64,000 nt of DNA from Longitalea luteola. Its GTDB lineage: Bacteria > Bacteroidota > Bacteroidia > Chitinophagales > Chitinophagaceae. The position numbers and the translations under genes are program-made. Within the stretch, counting starts at the first letter, position 1. Every line of letters begins with the position of its first letter. The notes beneath the pieces are model-generated. The model worked only from the letters and a program-made list of their open reading frames with translations, did not search any database and had not been told where the DNA came from. This document shows positions 8,918-17,939 of this stretch, piece by piece. The DNA lies in assembly GCF_017356035.1 (NCBI RefSeq), contig NZ_JAFIQX010000005.1, positions 345,368 to 409,367 on the forward strand, in the 5' to 3' direction.

Positions 8918-9328
8918 CTAAAAGAATGTTTTTAATTTATCGTACAGTTGCGCAGGCATCGTCGTTTTCTGCATGCCATTGGCAGTAACGAAGTAAAGCA
9001 CTACACGGCCTACCGTGAGCAGTTTTTTGTTCTCATTAAATACTTCCTGGTGAAATTCAATTTTATGATCGGTGGGTAATTCCTTCAGGGTGGTTTTAAT
9101 GGTAAGCAGGTCGTCGTAATGCGCGGTACGCAAATAGCGGCAATGCATTTCAACCACGGGCATAATAACGCCCATCGCTTCCATATCTTTATAGGTAAAA
9201 CCCAACTGGCGGATAGATTCAGCACGGCCTACTTCAAAATACTGGGCATAATTGCCATAGTACACTACATTCATCTGGTCAGTTTCGGCATATCGAACAC
9301 GGATCTGGGTTTCGGCGGTGAACATGGT
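8918..9328 (-). CDS. Acyl-CoA thioesterase, 4-hydroxybenzoyl-CoA thioesterase/YbgC family
   Basis: A single hot-dog domain protein of about 136 residues that hydrolyses acyl-CoA. The family signature YAETDQMNVVYYGNYAQYFEVGR near the N terminus includes the catalytic Asp and the helix that follows it. The start at 9328 (MFTAETQIRVRY) is preferred; an upstream ATG would add eight residues that read as repeat DNA (DHSPLT). Substrate chain type cannot be told. The DoxX gene lies upstream on the same strand across a 200-bp repeat-rich gap, so co-transcription is uncertain. Confidence 0.88.
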   Translation of the reverse strand, partial: TMFTAETQIRVRYAETDQMNVVYYGNYAQYFEVGRAESIRQLGFTYKDMEAMGVIMPVVEMHCRYLRTAHYDDLLTIKTTLKELPTDHKIEFHQEVFNENKKLLTVGRVVLYFVTANGMQKTTMPAQLYDKLKTFF

Positions 9329-9332
9329 CAAC

Positions 9333-9521
9333 GGTGAATGGTCAATGGTCAATAGCTAATCCAATTTGAAATGAACTGCTGTTTGCATAATGCGATCTTC
9401 GAATGACCCTGACTTATTTAATGTTAAATAAAAAGTTTGAAACAATAGACATGAACAGCGGGTTGTAAATGATCAGTGGCGGGTTCTGAATACGGGTACC
9501 ATTCACCACTGACCATTCACC
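9333..9521. repeat. Inverted micro-repeat, GGTGAATGGTCA family
   Basis: An arm at 9333-9353 and an arm at 9501-9521 are reverse complements with two mismatches in 21. The 147 bp between them carry no gene. It lies after the DoxX stop and before the thioesterase start on the minus strand. Confidence 0.7.
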
Positions 9522-9527
9522 ATTCAC

Positions 9528-9935
9528 TTATTTGCCCATAGCGCCATCGATGCTATATTTGCCAGGCCCCATTAACAGGGTGCTGAAAAATCCGGCGAGA
9601 TAAATTACGGCTACTTCATTATTACCCCTGAATCCTTTGTGGATCATGAAAACGGCCACTAAAAAAGTGATCACAATAGGAATGGTCATAATGCGGGTAA
9701 AAAGTCCCAGAATGACAAATACGGCACAAAACACTTCAGCAAACAGCACCAGCATCAGCGATGGCATATGCCCAATATGAAACGGATCGGGGAAGCTGTT
9801 CTGTCTTTCAGCAAAATGCTTCAGCTTGTCAATTCCATGATTTACGAGGAGCAGTAAACCGAAAGTAACACGTATTAGTAACACGGCGATATTAAATGCG
9901 GTTTCGGAACAGGCTGTGCTCAGTAGTCTTTTCAT
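9528..9935 (-). CDS. DoxX family inner-membrane protein
   Basis: A small integral membrane protein of about 135 residues with four predicted hydrophobic helices (around residues 15-38, 60-82, 86-108 and 112-130). The overall pattern, with LLLVNHGIDKLKHF in the first helix and FCAVFVILGLFTR in the third, fits the DoxX family, whose members are loosely linked to redox and envelope stress; the exact role is unknown. Start taken at MKRLLSTACS (9935). A TATTTTTG -7-like word lies about 22 bp upstream on the minus strand (9957-9964), without a clear -33. Confidence 0.8.
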   Translation of the reverse strand: MKRLLSTACSETAFNIAVLLIRVTFGLLLLVNHGIDKLKHFAERQNSFPDPFHIGHMPSLMLVLFAEVFCAVFVILGLFTRIMTIPIVITFLVAVFMIHKGFRGNNEVAVIYLAGFFSTLLMGPGKYSIDGAMGK

Positions 9936-10106
9936 GAGTTCGTTTTTAAGGTAGGTCAAAAATACGGGTATTTATTTTTCACATTTAGTATTAAAAAGAT
10001 TTGTTAATCCTGCCACTTATCCACATCTGTTTGGAACGATGTTTGGTTAAAGGTTAAATATTTAGAACCTTTACGAAGTTTTACCTATCACCTTAAGGAC
10101 ACTGGA

Positions 10107-13100
10107 ATGAAACAAACGACAGCCTTCATAACCCTTTTAGGTCTTTTTCATTTTTCCTATGCCCAGCAAACACGTGTATTAACAGATCCCCAGGCAACAT
10201 TCAAGCAAGCAAAAGAATATTATCAACGGGAACAATACAGTCTGGCATATCCATTATTAAAAGACCTGCAGCTACAACAAACCTCGGCCGACCGTAGCGA
10301 CCAGGCTATAACGTACCAGGAAATAAAATATTACAGCACGGTCTGCGCCCTGAAGCAAAATGAAGAAGGCGCCGTTTTGAATGCCCGTAAATTCATTGAA
10401 CTGGAAGATAATGCCGCCCGGGTGCAAATGATGAGCTTTCACCTGGCTGAATATTATTTCCGCCAGGGTGATTATGCCCAGGCAGCTTCCTTATACGAAA
10501 CCGTTAAGATCGGCAACCTGAGCAACCGGGAAATTGCCGATATGAAATTTCATCTCGGGTACGGCTATTTTGTTTCTAAACAGTTCGACAAGGCCAAACC
10601 GATGTTCGATGCCATCAGGCAGATGAAGGATGATCCCAATTATGCCGATGCCAATTACTACTATGGGTTCATTTGTTTTTACGAAAAGAAATACAAGGAC
10701 GCACTCACTGCCTTTACCGTGGTGGAAGACCATCCCAATTATGGTAAGGTGGTGCCTTTTTATATTGCCGGCATCTATTATTCATTAGGTCAGAAAGAGA
10801 AAGCGCTGGAATATGCCGAGTCGAAACTGAAAAGGGGCAATCTCTTTTACGATACACAGATGCGCCAGATGGTGGGCCATGCTTATTTTGAAAAAAGACA
10901 GTTCGATAAAGCGCTGCCGTATCTGGAGTCCTACGTTAAAAAAGCGGATAGTGTAAAACGCGAAGATATCTACGAGCTTTCCTACAGCTATTACGAAGCG
11001 AAGAACTGGAACAAAGCGATCGAGGGATTCAAGCAGATCAGTGGCAAAGATGATTCACTGGCGCAGAACGCGATGTACCTGCTGGGCGATGCCTACTTAA
11101 GAACAGGGCAGAAAGCCAATGCCCGCAACGCCTTTCAATTGTGTGCCCGCAACAGCAGCAATCAAAAGCAACAGGAAGTTTCGCAATTCAATTACGCAAA
11201 ATTATCATACGAATTGGGTTACCAGGACGTAGCCCTCTCCGAGTTACAGGAGTTCCTGAACAAGTATCCGCAGTCAGAATACAACAACGAAGCAAAAGAG
11301 CTGCTGGTAAATATGCTGGCCAGCACCAACAACTATAAAGATGCCCTGGCGTTGATCGAATCGGTGAAGAATCCATCTTCCAATGCCAGGAAACTGTACC
11401 CGGTGGTATTATATGGCCGGGCTACTGAACTCATCAATGATGGTATGCTGGTTACTGCCAACGACCTGCTCACCAAAGCAGAGGCAGACGCCAATAATAC
11501 GGGTGTATTACCCCAGATCCAGTTCTGGCGGGGCGAAATTTCGTATCGGCTGAACAAACTGGATGATGCTATCCGCTATTATTTTGAATACCTGAAACGC
11601 CCGGTTTCTTATATAGAAATAAATCCAACCAATGCTTATTATAACCTGGGTTATTGTTTCTTAAAAAGAGAGAACTATAACCAGGCGCTGGGTTATTTTG
11701 AAAAAGTGGTCAGTAACCCGAAGATCAATGCCAGTGCACTCGAGCAGGACGCATATGTTCGCAGTGCCGACTGTTATTATATGAACCGCGATTTCAAGAA
11801 GGCAATGGCCATGTATGATAAAGTGATCGGTTACTCATGGGCGGCGGGCGACTATGCCACCTTCCAGAAGGCCATGATCACCGGCGTAAATAATGAAAAG
11901 GAAAAGATCAATCTGCTTACTACCATTGCACGCCGTTATCCGCAATCGAACCTGCTGGCCGATGCCAATATGGAAATTGCTATGACCTATATTGCCGGTG
12001 AGCAGTTCCGGGAAGCTATTCCTTATTTAAAGAATGTGGTGAGCGATCCGGTGCCATCACTGAAGCCCAAGGCTTACCTTAAAATGGGTATCGCATATTA
12101 CAACCTGAACAATGATAACGAAGCGCTGAAACAATATACCAATGTCCTGCAACAGTTCCCCAATTCACCGGAGGCAGAAGCCGCATTGGAGAATGCACGC
12201 CTCATCTATGTAGAGCAGGGCAAAACCAGCGAGTACATAACGTTTGCCCGTTCTGTGGGTAAGGAAATTACCACCAACCAGGAAGATGAGTTGATGTACC
12301 AGCAGGCAGAAGTGCAATTCAATAATGGTAATTTTCCCGGTGCAGCCAAAAAGTTTGAGGAATATCTTACCCGTTTCCCCGATGGCAAATATGCTATGGA
12401 AGCATTGTACTACAAGAGTGAAATTTATTATAACCAGAAAGACTGGACCAAAGCGGCCGAAGGTTATGAAAAATTATCAGACCTGGTGCCTAATAAATTC
12501 GGCGAAAAATCATTACTGAGCGCCGCACGCCTGAACTTTTTTGAACTGAAGAATTATGAGAAGGCTGAGAAATATTTTACCAGGCTGAAAGAATTTGCCA
12601 CCTCGCAGGAAAATAAGCTGGAAGCCATGCGTGGATTGCTGCGCAGCCAGTTCCAGTTACAAAAATGGACGGATGCTGTTACCAATGCAAAAGACCTGTT
12701 GAGCCAGAAAGGTATTGGTTCAGACGATAAGGTGATTGCGAATATGGCCATTGCGAAATCGTTCCAGACGTCCAATCAATGTGACCAGGCGATCAGTTAT
12801 TACCGCCAGGTTGTTTCCCTCAATAAATCAGCTTATGGTGCAGAAGCCCGGTATGAGATTGCCAATTGCTTCCTGGTGCAGGACCGCCTGGCCGATGCAG
12901 AGAAAGCAGCTTTTGAAGTGGTGAACAAATCCGGCTCATACGAAGTTTGGGTAACCAAAGCCTATCTTTTGTTAGGTGATGTATACCTGAAACAGAAAGA
13001 TTATTTCAATGCAAAAGCCACTTACCAAAGCATAGTGGACAATGCCAAACTGGAAGACCTGCGGCAGGAAGCGGAACGCAAGCTGAAACAAACGCAGGAG

Positions 13101-13133
13101 GAGGAGAGGAAGAACAGTAAAGTAGGGGGCTAG
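10107..13133 (+). CDS. Exported tetratricopeptide repeat protein, 1008 aa
   Basis: A secreted or periplasmic scaffold built almost wholly of TPR units. Residues 1-19 are a signal peptide (cut after SYA). From about residue 25 to the end, 34-residue units with the A-x-x-x-Y/F and G/A-x-x-x-F pattern recur, for example YYFRQGDYAQAASLYETV and YYNLGYCFLKRENYNQALGYF. TPR arrays bind other proteins, so it probably organises an envelope complex. The next genes, a beta-barrel and an HU-CCDC81-like membrane protein, run the same way and may belong to that complex. It lacks catalytic motifs. Confidence 0.85.
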   Translation: MKQTTAFITLLGLFHFSYAQQTRVLTDPQATFKQAKEYYQREQYSLAYPLLKDLQLQQTSADRSDQAITYQEIKYYSTVCALKQNEEGAVLNARKFIELEDNAARVQMMSFHLAEYYFRQGDYAQAASLYETVKIGNLSNREIADMKFHLGYGYFVSKQFDKAKPMFDAIRQMKDDPNYADANYYYGFICFYEKKYKDALTAFTVVEDHPNYGKVVPFYIAGIYYSLGQKEKALEYAESKLKRGNLFYDTQMRQMVGHAYFEKRQFDKALPYLESYVKKADSVKREDIYELSYSYYEAKNWNKAIEGFKQISGKDDSLAQNAMYLLGDAYLRTGQKANARNAFQLCARNSSNQKQQEVSQFNYAKLSYELGYQDVALSELQEFLNKYPQSEYNNEAKELLVNMLASTNNYKDALALIESVKNPSSNARKLYPVVLYGRATELINDGMLVTANDLLTKAEADANNTGVLPQIQFWRGEISYRLNKLDDAIRYYFEYLKRPVSYIEINPTNAYYNLGYCFLKRENYNQALGYFEKVVSNPKINASALEQDAYVRSADCYYMNRDFKKAMAMYDKVIGYSWAAGDYATFQKAMITGVNNEKEKINLLTTIARRYPQSNLLADANMEIAMTYIAGEQFREAIPYLKNVVSDPVPSLKPKAYLKMGIAYYNLNNDNEALKQYTNVLQQFPNSPEAEAALENARLIYVEQGKTSEYITFARSVGKEITTNQEDELMYQQAEVQFNNGNFPGAAKKFEEYLTRFPDGKYAMEALYYKSEIYYNQKDWTKAAEGYEKLSDLVPNKFGEKSLLSAARLNFFELKNYEKAEKYFTRLKEFATSQENKLEAMRGLLRSQFQLQKWTDAVTNAKDLLSQKGIGSDDKVIANMAIAKSFQTSNQCDQAISYYRQVVSLNKSAYGAEARYEIANCFLVQDRLADAEKAAFEVVNKSGSYEVWVTKAYLLLGDVYLKQKDYFNAKATYQSIVDNAKLEDLRQEAERKLKQTQEEERKNSKVGG

Positions 13134-13262
13134 TTAATAAGTTATTTAGTTCTTAAGTTATTAAGTTAATAGGTTATTGGATTGTGAGGCAGCAATGAAA
13201 TTCGTGAGCTATTCACTCACCATTTACCATTGACGATTCACGATTTCACCATTCACGAACAT
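13134..13262. repeat. Two adjoining micro-repeat tracts
   Basis: Just after the TPR stop come five units of AGTTATTTAGTTCTTAAGTT type. From about 13200 a second tract uses TTCGTGA, then ATTCACGATTTCACCATTCACGAA, which is partly reverse complementary to its own start. No coding potential and no T-tract terminator were seen. Confidence 0.55.
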
Positions 13263-13272
13263 CGTTATTCAG

Positions 13273-14943
13273 ATGAATAAACAATTCAGAACAACAGTTT
13301 TCCTTATCAGTGGTTGTTTTTTAGGTTCTACCGTAATGGCGCAGGAACCCAATAAAGGAAAGACCATTGATGTAACCTCTACTTTTAAACCGGTTTTACG
13401 GGAGGCATCAAAGATCAATTTCAATGCAACAGAGCCGGCAGTGGATACCACCAAACCCCGGCTGAATTATAATATACCGGCGCAGAACCTGTTTTTTACC
13501 TATCAGCCGGCGGGGGTTCATCCGGTGGCGTTAAAGGCGGATACGGGCAATAACTGGGTGAACAGTAATTACATCAAAGCGGGTATCGGTAATATTCATC
13601 AGCCCTTTGTAAAAGCAGGATTCAGTTTTGGCGATGGCCAGAAAACCTTCTTTAATATTTTCGGTAATCACTATACGTCGAAAGGCGAACTGCCTTTTCA
13701 AAAGAACAGTCAGACCAGTGTGGGCGCGGCAGCTACCTACAGAACCTCGAAGAACCTGGAGTGGAATGGAAGCCTGGGTTTCCGCAGTGATGATTATTAT
13801 TTGTATGGCTTTAAACCCGATTCACTGGCAGAAGTGTTCACCAAGGACGATCTGAAGCAGAAGTTTCAGACCATTGAAGGAAAGGTCGATTTCAGGAATA
13901 TTGCGCCCACAGAATTCGGGCTTAATTTTCACCCGAGCATCCGGGTGAGTGGCTTTAACGGAACTACATTTGGCAACAAAGCCACAGAGACCAACACCGT
14001 GCTGAACCTGCCGCTGGAAAAGACCTTTGGCGACAGTGAGAAATTTGCCTTTAATATTGGCGCCACCGCTGATCTTACCAACTATAAGAACGACAATCTG
14101 AAGACCGATAAGAAAAGTATTCAGAACAATTTATACCAGATCGCAACAGCGGTATCGGTTAAGACCGGTAACCTGTACCTGCATGCAGGAATTCTGCCCT
14201 CATGGGATCAGAAGAAATTCCACATGCTGCCCAATGTTATGGCCGACATCACTACCAATGACAAACAATTCACGCTGCAATTGGGTTGGGTAGGCTCTTA
14301 CAGCAAGGGATCGTACCAGCGTTTTGCGTCCATCAATCCCTGGCTGGCGCAGCCTGATTCCCTGGTGAATACCCGTACCATAGAAATGTATGGCGGTGTT
14401 AAGGGGTCGTTGGGCGATCATTTCACCTATTCTGCTAAACTGGGTTTAGCTACTTATCATAATATGCCATTATTTGTTAATGACACACTTTATGGCAACA
14501 CCTTCAATATCCGCTATGAGCCCAAGATGAATAACCTGCGTTTGCACAGTGAAATCGGGTATACGGTGGGCGAAAAGTTCAGCGCTACTGCCGGGCTGAC
14601 ATGGAACAATTATTATAAGCAGGAGCGTGAAGCAGATCCCTATGGTTTAATTCCTATAGAATTAAATGCGGCGATCCGCTGGCAGTTATTGAAAGACCTG
14701 TTCTTTTACAGTGAACTGTGGACCTGGACCAAACCTAAATACCTGTCAAAGAACGGCGACAGCTATAAAGGGGACAATGCATTTGACCTGAATGCAGGAG
14801 CCGAGTTCAGGATCACGAAAAACTTTAACCTGTGGGTACAGCTTAACAATTTGTTAAATGACAGGTACCAGCGCTGGAACCAGTACGAGGTATTCGGGTT
14901 TAGTATTTTGGGAGGTATAACGTATTCATTCAATACAAAATAG
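13273..14943 (+). CDS. Outer-membrane beta-barrel protein, TonB-receptor-like barrel without plug
   Basis: A 556-residue exported protein with a signal peptide to about residue 23 (VMA/Q). From about 95 to the C terminus, alternating short amphipathic strands and turns are visible, ending ILGGITYSFNTK, a typical barrel end. A short N-terminal segment (IDVTSTFKPVLREASKINF) replaces the roughly 120-residue plug domain of true TonB receptors, and no TonB box is obvious, so active transport is unlikely. Homologues are often labelled TonB-dependent receptor. Position after the TPR gene and before the HU-CCDC81-like gene suggests joint function. Confidence 0.75.
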   Translation: MNKQFRTTVFLISGCFLGSTVMAQEPNKGKTIDVTSTFKPVLREASKINFNATEPAVDTTKPRLNYNIPAQNLFFTYQPAGVHPVALKADTGNNWVNSNYIKAGIGNIHQPFVKAGFSFGDGQKTFFNIFGNHYTSKGELPFQKNSQTSVGAAATYRTSKNLEWNGSLGFRSDDYYLYGFKPDSLAEVFTKDDLKQKFQTIEGKVDFRNIAPTEFGLNFHPSIRVSGFNGTTFGNKATETNTVLNLPLEKTFGDSEKFAFNIGATADLTNYKNDNLKTDKKSIQNNLYQIATAVSVKTGNLYLHAGILPSWDQKKFHMLPNVMADITTNDKQFTLQLGWVGSYSKGSYQRFASINPWLAQPDSLVNTRTIEMYGGVKGSLGDHFTYSAKLGLATYHNMPLFVNDTLYGNTFNIRYEPKMNNLRLHSEIGYTVGEKFSATAGLTWNNYYKQEREADPYGLIPIELNAAIRWQLLKDLFFYSELWTWTKPKYLSKNGDSYKGDNAFDLNAGAEFRITKNFNLWVQLNNLLNDRYQRWNQYEVFGFSILGGITYSFNTK

Positions 14944-14957
14944 GCTTAAAGCCTAAA

Positions 14958-15033
14958 GCTGAACGCTTGATGCTTAACGCAGACTACCTTGATGGTGTCT
15001 TTTGCCTTAAGCGTTAAGCGTTTGACGTTTAGC
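14958..15033. repeat. Reverse-symmetric repeat, GCTTAACGC family
   Basis: Words GAACGCTTGATGCTTAACGC on the left (14958-14980) face GCGTTAAGCGTTTGACG on the right (15011-15033), about 17 of 23 positions complementary. It follows the barrel gene's stop. Confidence 0.6.
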
Positions 15034-15124
15034 GGTTTCTGGGGTGGTGGATAAAGGTTTTAGGGACATTATGTGCTTAAAACCAGAAAATTTTTGTTTT
15101 TTGCAGCGTAAACAACGGAATATT

Positions 15125-15805
15125 ATGAACAATGTGCTGGTAAGTTATCTGCTTCAACATAGAAGTATCAGTATTCCCGGACTGGGTTCAATGTATATAG
15201 AGCGCATTCCGGCGCAAACTGATTTTGTGAACCGTCGTATTCTTCCTCCCGATTACCATTTCCGTTTTGATAAATATTTCGATGCTCCGGATAAAGATTT
15301 TTTCACCTATCTGGCCAAACAGCAGAACATTGCCGATTATGAAGCCATTAAATGGTATAACGAATGGGCATACGAGTTGCGCAGTAAATTGCGCGAAGGA
15401 ATGGAAGTTCAGTGGGATGGCATAGGAACACTGAAAAAAGATATCTCAGGAGAAATAGTTTTTGAATCGGCAGGCCGGATACCCAGTTTGCAGGAACATA
15501 CGCCGGCCAATCGCGTGATACATACCCATACACAGCACACCATGCTCGTGGGTGACCAGGAAGTGACGCGGAAGATCTCCAGCACAGACCTCGTTGAAAC
15601 CTCAGCATCAAATAATAATGTAATATCTGGTGATGAACAGGCGCCCGAGTTGTATGAGGAGCAGCCGCCTAAGAAAAAAGGCTGGTGGATCTTTGCCATA
15701 GTGCTTGCTGCACTTGCTTTGACGGTGATCTTCCTGCGGATGTACCGGGATGGACTGGTTACATCAGCTGCAGGAAACCAACAACCGATCCAGGCAGCTC
15801 CCTGA
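15125..15805 (+). CDS. Membrane protein with HU-CCDC81-like N-terminal domain, 226 aa
   Basis: The first 110 residues (MNNVLVSYLLQHRSISIPGLG, then WYNEWAYELRSKLREGMEVQWDGIGTLKKD) fit the prokaryotic HU-CCDC81 domain, a divergent HU fold found in Bacteroidota envelope proteins, often with a SPOR peptidoglycan-binding domain. Here the C-terminal part has one transmembrane helix (about 186-205, GWWIFAIVLAALALTVIFL) and a short tail; no SPOR domain is visible. So it is an inner-membrane protein with the HU-like domain on the cytoplasmic side. Start chosen at 15125; the open frame upstream is leader. It follows the TPR and barrel genes. Confidence 0.7.
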   Translation: MNNVLVSYLLQHRSISIPGLGSMYIERIPAQTDFVNRRILPPDYHFRFDKYFDAPDKDFFTYLAKQQNIADYEAIKWYNEWAYELRSKLREGMEVQWDGIGTLKKDISGEIVFESAGRIPSLQEHTPANRVIHTHTQHTMLVGDQEVTRKISSTDLVETSASNNNVISGDEQAPELYEEQPPKKKGWWIFAIVLAALALTVIFLRMYRDGLVTSAAGNQQPIQAAP

Positions 15806-15860
15806 TATTTTTCTTTTAAACAATTTGAATTTTCTTTTCTTTGCAGGTCATAAATACCTG

Positions 15861-16760
15861 ATGTCGTCACCTATACATTATACCACATGCCCTGCCTGCG
15901 ATTCGTCTGAGATCCGTCGTGTACTGGCATCAAAGGATCATACGGTTTCGCAAAAAATGTTCGAGATCTGGGAGTGTAGCCGTTGCACCATGCGATTTAC
16001 CCAGGACGCACCCCAACAGGATGATATAGCTGCTTATTATCAGTCGGAAGACTATATTTCACACAGCAATACCAGCAAAGGACTGGTGAACAGATTATAT
16101 CTTCGAGTGCGCGAACGTAGTTTGAAAAATAAAAGGAAACTGGTACAATCGTACACCAATGCCGAAAGCATGCCCCGCCTGCTGGATGTTGGTTGTGGTA
16201 TTGGCGCATTTATGGATCATATGCGGCAGTTTGGCTGGCTGGTAGAAGGGGTTGAACCCAGTGAAACCGCCCGTGAAAATGCCGTAAAACAGTACGGATT
16301 ATACGTATATCCTCCCGATAAATTCTTCGATAATTCCTTTGGCGATTTCGATGTCATTACCATGTGGCATGTGCTGGAGCATGTGCACCTGTTGAATGAG
16401 TATATGGACCGGCTGAAAGAATTGTTGCGCCCGCAGGGAACCCTGTTCATTGCCGTTCCTAATTATACGAGCTACGACGCCGGCAAATATAAAGAGCATT
16501 GGGCCGCGTATGATGTTCCCCGCCATTTGTATCATTTCTCTCCTGACTCCATGCGGTTACTGCTCGAAAAACACGGACTGAAACTAAGAGCCGTAAAACC
16601 AATGTGGTTCGACAGCTTTTATGTAAGCATGTTAAGCGAGAAATATAAAACCGGAAAAGACAGTGTGCTGAAAGGAGGCATCATGGGCTCCATTTCCAAC
16701 CTGAATACGTTATTCCACAAAGAACAATGCAGTTCGCTGATCTATGTGATCGGGGAATAA
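15861..16760 (+). CDS. SAM-dependent methyltransferase with N-terminal zinc-ribbon-like motif
   Basis: A 299-residue class I methyltransferase. An N-terminal Cys4 motif, CPAC (10-13) and CSRC (about 41-44), resembles a small zinc ribbon and is common in methyltransferases acting on sugar nucleotides or lipid-linked sugars. Motif I is LLDVGCGIGAFM (about 107-118), and DVITMWHVLEHV follows as motif IV-like. The C-terminal 90 residues include HLYHFSPDSMRLLLEKHGL, frequent in this family. Start at MSSPIHYTTC. Substrate is not predictable. It follows the HU-CCDC81-like gene by 55 bp and may be co-transcribed. Confidence 0.82.
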   Translation: MSSPIHYTTCPACDSSEIRRVLASKDHTVSQKMFEIWECSRCTMRFTQDAPQQDDIAAYYQSEDYISHSNTSKGLVNRLYLRVRERSLKNKRKLVQSYTNAESMPRLLDVGCGIGAFMDHMRQFGWLVEGVEPSETARENAVKQYGLYVYPPDKFFDNSFGDFDVITMWHVLEHVHLLNEYMDRLKELLRPQGTLFIAVPNYTSYDAGKYKEHWAAYDVPRHLYHFSPDSMRLLLEKHGLKLRAVKPMWFDSFYVSMLSEKYKTGKDSVLKGGIMGSISNLNTLFHKEQCSSLIYVIGE

Positions 16761-16765
16761 AAAGA

Positions 16766-16924
16766 GTTACAGGTTTCAGGGAAATTGTTACCGGATACCA
16801 GTCGCCGGTTCCCGGCCCTGCAAATTAAGATCTAAGACATTTTTTGGCATTCTGCAATCTACACCGCTGGTAACTGTACTTGGTAACCTGTAACTGGGGT
16901 AACCTGCAACTTGAAACTTGTAAC
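16766..16924. repeat. Reverse-symmetric micro-repeat in a convergent gap
   Basis: GTTACAGGTTTCAGG at 16766-16780 is matched by the reverse complement at 16910-16924 (13 of 15), with several more GTAACCTG and GGTAACTG words between. It separates the methyltransferase and the glutaminyl cyclase genes, which face each other. Confidence 0.7.
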
Positions 16925-16979
16925 CTGTGACGCTTTCCTAATACTGTAATACTTACAAGTAAGCACCAGACGATCCTGT

Positions 16980-17801
16980 TTACTGTATCTTTATCTCATA
17001 AATAAACGGCCACCTTTTGCCGGTAACAAGTACCTGACCGGTCTCGGGGTTGTATGCAATACCATTTAATACATCGGCGCCCGGGCGCAGGGAGGAGGCT
17101 TCTTTCTGCAGGTTCTCCAGGTTAATACGGCCGACTACTTTACCGGTTGCCGGGTCGATCTTGAGAATATAGGATGTTTCCCATTGATTGGCATAGATGT
17201 AGCCGTTGATGTATTCCAGCTCGTTCATATTGGCTACAGGGCCATTATTATCCGTTACCCGCAAAATGTTCTGAAGTTTGAGTGAATCAGGGGTAAGGTA
17301 ATACAGGTTGCTGGTACCATCGCTCATGATGAGGTGAGTTGAATCATGGGTTAAACCCCAGCCTTCCTTGGAAGGAAGTTTGAATTCTTTGATCTTTTTA
17401 AACGTATTGGCATCGTACACAAAGCCGATCTGGCTCGTCCAGGTAAGTTGATACAGTTTATCATTGAAGAAGGTAATACCCTCGCCGAAATATTTTGTTT
17501 TATCCAGCTGCACTTTGGTAGTTACTTTGCCCGTTTTCAGGTCGCTGATGCCCAGTTCAGAGGGGTAGGGGCTTTCGTCGGCATTGCCGCCGGAGCTTTC
17601 GAACAGCTGTCCTTTATAGAATTCGAGGCCTTCTGTAAAATAGGAGGTATCGTGAGGATATTTATTCACTACTGCATATTGAATGGCAGGGATGGCTTCC
17701 GTTACAGACATGTTATTAGCGTCACCATTGCCGTTTTCGGTCTCGTTACAGGCAATGAGCGTAGTAAAGATCACGGTAGCTGCAAAAAGTATTCTATTCA
17801 T
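16980..17801 (-). CDS. Glutaminyl-peptide cyclotransferase, bacterial/plant beta-propeller type, lipoprotein
   Basis: Catalyses cyclisation of N-terminal glutamine of peptides to pyroglutamate. The protein begins with a lipoprotein signal peptide whose lipobox ends LIAC (Cys18), so it is probably membrane-anchored in the periplasm or at the cell surface. The rest (about 35-273) has the repeated propeller blades of the glutamine cyclotransferase family, with YFTEGLEFYKGQLFESSGG, YFGEGITFFNDKLYQLTW and GWGLTHDSTHLIMSDG, and NELEYINGYIYANQW near the end. Length of 273 residues is normal. The adjacent upstream region holds the 21-bp tandem array. Confidence 0.88.
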   Translation of the reverse strand: MNRILFAATVIFTTLIACNETENGNGDANNMSVTEAIPAIQYAVVNKYPHDTSYFTEGLEFYKGQLFESSGGNADESPYPSELGISDLKTGKVTTKVQLDKTKYFGEGITFFNDKLYQLTWTSQIGFVYDANTFKKIKEFKLPSKEGWGLTHDSTHLIMSDGTSNLYYLTPDSLKLQNILRVTDNNGPVANMNELEYINGYIYANQWETSYILKIDPATGKVVGRINLENLQKEASSLRPGADVLNGIAYNPETGQVLVTGKRWPFIYEIKIQ

Positions 17802-17939
17802 AATAAAGGGCGTAAGCTTTCAAAAATACGATCGGAAAGATAAGCAAAGCTTAAAGAATAATTAATTTTTGAATTTATGGGGGATTTTGGGCTGATAAGT
17901 TTAGTTGTATCCATAATGTTTACGATCGCTGATCACAGC

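Noticed and set aside
13273-14943. True TonB-dependent receptor
   Set aside because: No plug domain or TonB box; only the barrel resembles that family.
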